Assembly: GCA_947068385.1 (NCBI GenBank)
Contig: CAMTBF010000270.1
Coordinates: 1-5,471, forward strand
Direction: 5' to 3'
DNA from: an uncultured Lachnospiraceae bacterium
Lineage (GTDB): Bacteria > Bacillota > Clostridia > Lachnospirales > Lachnospiraceae
Length of the DNA stretch: 5,471 nucleotides
Shown here: piece by piece, positions 5,309-5,471 of the stretch
Layout of the letters: every line of letters starts with the position of its first letter
How positions within the stretch are numbered: the first letter of the stretch is position 1
The notes under the pieces: model-generated
What the model was told of the DNA's origin: nothing
Seen by the model: only the letters and a program-made list of their open reading frames with translations
Database searches by the model: none
Program-made: the position numbers and the translations under genes

Positions 5309-5439
5309 GCTTTCTACTGTCTTATACAATAGAAAGCAATTACGGCTTTCTACTGTCTTATATAATAGAAAGCAAATGCGGCTTTCTATTGTCTTATATA
5401 ATAGAAAGTAAATGCCACTTTCTATTATCATACATTATA
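5296..5439. repeat. Four tandem 36-bp repeats, each containing a stem-loop/dyad
   Basis: Units are 5296-5331, 5332-5367, 5368-5403 and 5404-5439, adjacent and all exactly 36 bp. Units 2 and 3 differ at only a few positions; units 1 and 4 are more diverged. Each contains GAAAG-Y, a 7-nt spacer and the complementary R-CTTTC. Stems extend into the preceding unit: unit 4 has 12 perfect pairs (5398-5409 / 5417-5428), unit 3 has 10 (5364-5373 / 5381-5390), unit 2 has 12 in the minus-strand RNA counting one G-U, and unit 1 only 6. In unit 4 the innermost C-G pair has become T-A on both arms, so pairing is kept. The end of unit 4 overlaps the promoter -10 box. The array may work as RNA hairpins or as repeated operators. 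Confidence 0.9.
5398..5428 (-). ncRNA. Predicted 5'-terminal stem-loop of the operon mRNA
   Basis: A perfect 12-bp stem (ATAATAGAAAGT pairing with ACTTTCTATTAT) with a 7-nt loop GGCATTT, read on the minus strand. The -10 box ends at 5434, so initiation at A5428 is well placed and the transcript would start with the first base of this stem. Terminal stem-loops of this kind are known to protect bacterial mRNAs from 5'-dependent decay. The structure is seen in the sequence; the start site and the protective role are inferred. Confidence 0.5.
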
Positions 5440-5462
5440 AGCCTATCCACCACACAAGTCAA
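5434..5462 (-). promoter_or_regulatory. Near-consensus SigA promoter for the microcompartment operon
   Basis: On the minus strand a -35 box TTGACT (5457-5462; one mismatch to TTGACA) and a perfect -10 box TATAAT (5434-5439) are separated by exactly 17 nt. Predicted start is at about 5425-5428. Nothing else in the leader matches as well. So strong a core promoter for a catabolic operon suggests that control is by repression or by the downstream leader rather than by a weak promoter. Confidence 0.85.
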
Positions 5463-5471
5463 CAAGTAAAT

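Larger units (their letters stand above)
5203..5428 (-). promoter_or_regulatory. Long structured 5' leader of the microcompartment operon
   Basis: About 226 nt lie between the predicted transcription start and the aldolase ATG. The distal part (5296-5428) carries the 36-bp repeat units and is AT-rich (about 30% GC in the units), unlike the GC-rich genes. The proximal part (5203-5281) is GC-rich and can form a weak hairpin (arms 5234-5238 / 5257-5261, with an inner GGG/CCC), without a following U-run. No riboswitch family was recognised and no convincing leader peptide with a ribosome binding site was seen. Confidence 0.6.

Noticed and set aside
5361..5402. Plus-strand TATAAT boxes in units 2 and 3 as divergent promoters
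   Set aside because: Perfect -10 matches at 5361-5366 and 5397-5402 have no -35-like hexamer 16-18 nt upstream; they are a by-product of the AT-rich linker.
5296..5439. CRISPR array
   Set aside because: The units abut with no unique spacers; the whole 36 bp is repeated and only mildly diverged, and no cas gene is present.
5254..5469. Plus-strand 71-codon frame across the repeats, giving a hydrophobic 12-residue repeat peptide
   Set aside because: 36 bp is a multiple of three, so any open frame through the array looks repetitive. There is no ribosome binding site before its ATG, and the frame runs against the operon through its promoter.

Overview
The window is one end of a bacterial microcompartment (BMC) operon, read entirely from the minus strand. 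A promoter and an unusual repeat-bearing leader lie at the right edge (about 5203-5462). Six complete genes follow leftwards, and a seventh runs off the left edge at position 1. The order of transcription is: class II (fuculose-phosphate type) aldolase, GlcG/HbpS-like heme-binding-family protein, CoA-acylating aldehyde dehydrogenase, zinc-type alcohol dehydrogenase, a divergent BMC shell protein, a PduA/EutM-type BMC-H shell protein, and the start of a third BMC shell protein. No terminator is seen, so the operon continues beyond the window.

The GC-rich genes, strong AGGAGG-like ribosome binding sites, short gaps between the enzyme genes (11-21 nt) and a near-consensus SigA promoter suggest a Bacillota, probably a gut Lachnospiraceae or Clostridia member. 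This is inference; no marker gene is present.

All four enzymes carry a short amphipathic segment of the encapsulation-peptide type with a common pattern (I/V-x-x-[IV]-[VT]-x-x-V-[LV]). It is N-terminal in three and C-terminal in the aldolase. The simplest model is that the aldolase cleaves a deoxy-ketose phosphate (L-fuculose-1-P, L-rhamnulose-1-P or 5-deoxyribulose-1-P) to DHAP plus lactaldehyde or acetaldehyde inside the shell. The aldehyde dehydrogenase would then oxidise part of the aldehyde to acyl-CoA and the alcohol dehydrogenase would reduce the rest, recycling NAD(H) and CoA within the compartment. No glycyl-radical enzyme, B12 diol dehydratase, phosphotransacylase or kinase lies in the window; they could be beyond the left edge.

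The least ordinary part is the leader. Four tandem 36-bp units (5296-5439) each contain a stem-loop or dyad. The one nearest the promoter is a perfect 12-bp stem with a paired base change relative to its neighbours, and it would begin almost exactly at the predicted transcription start. Other unusual features are a hexapeptide-repeat tail and enlarged pore loop on the divergent shell protein, and a Cys-rich CxxCxxxCH segment just before the aldolase's encapsulation peptide.
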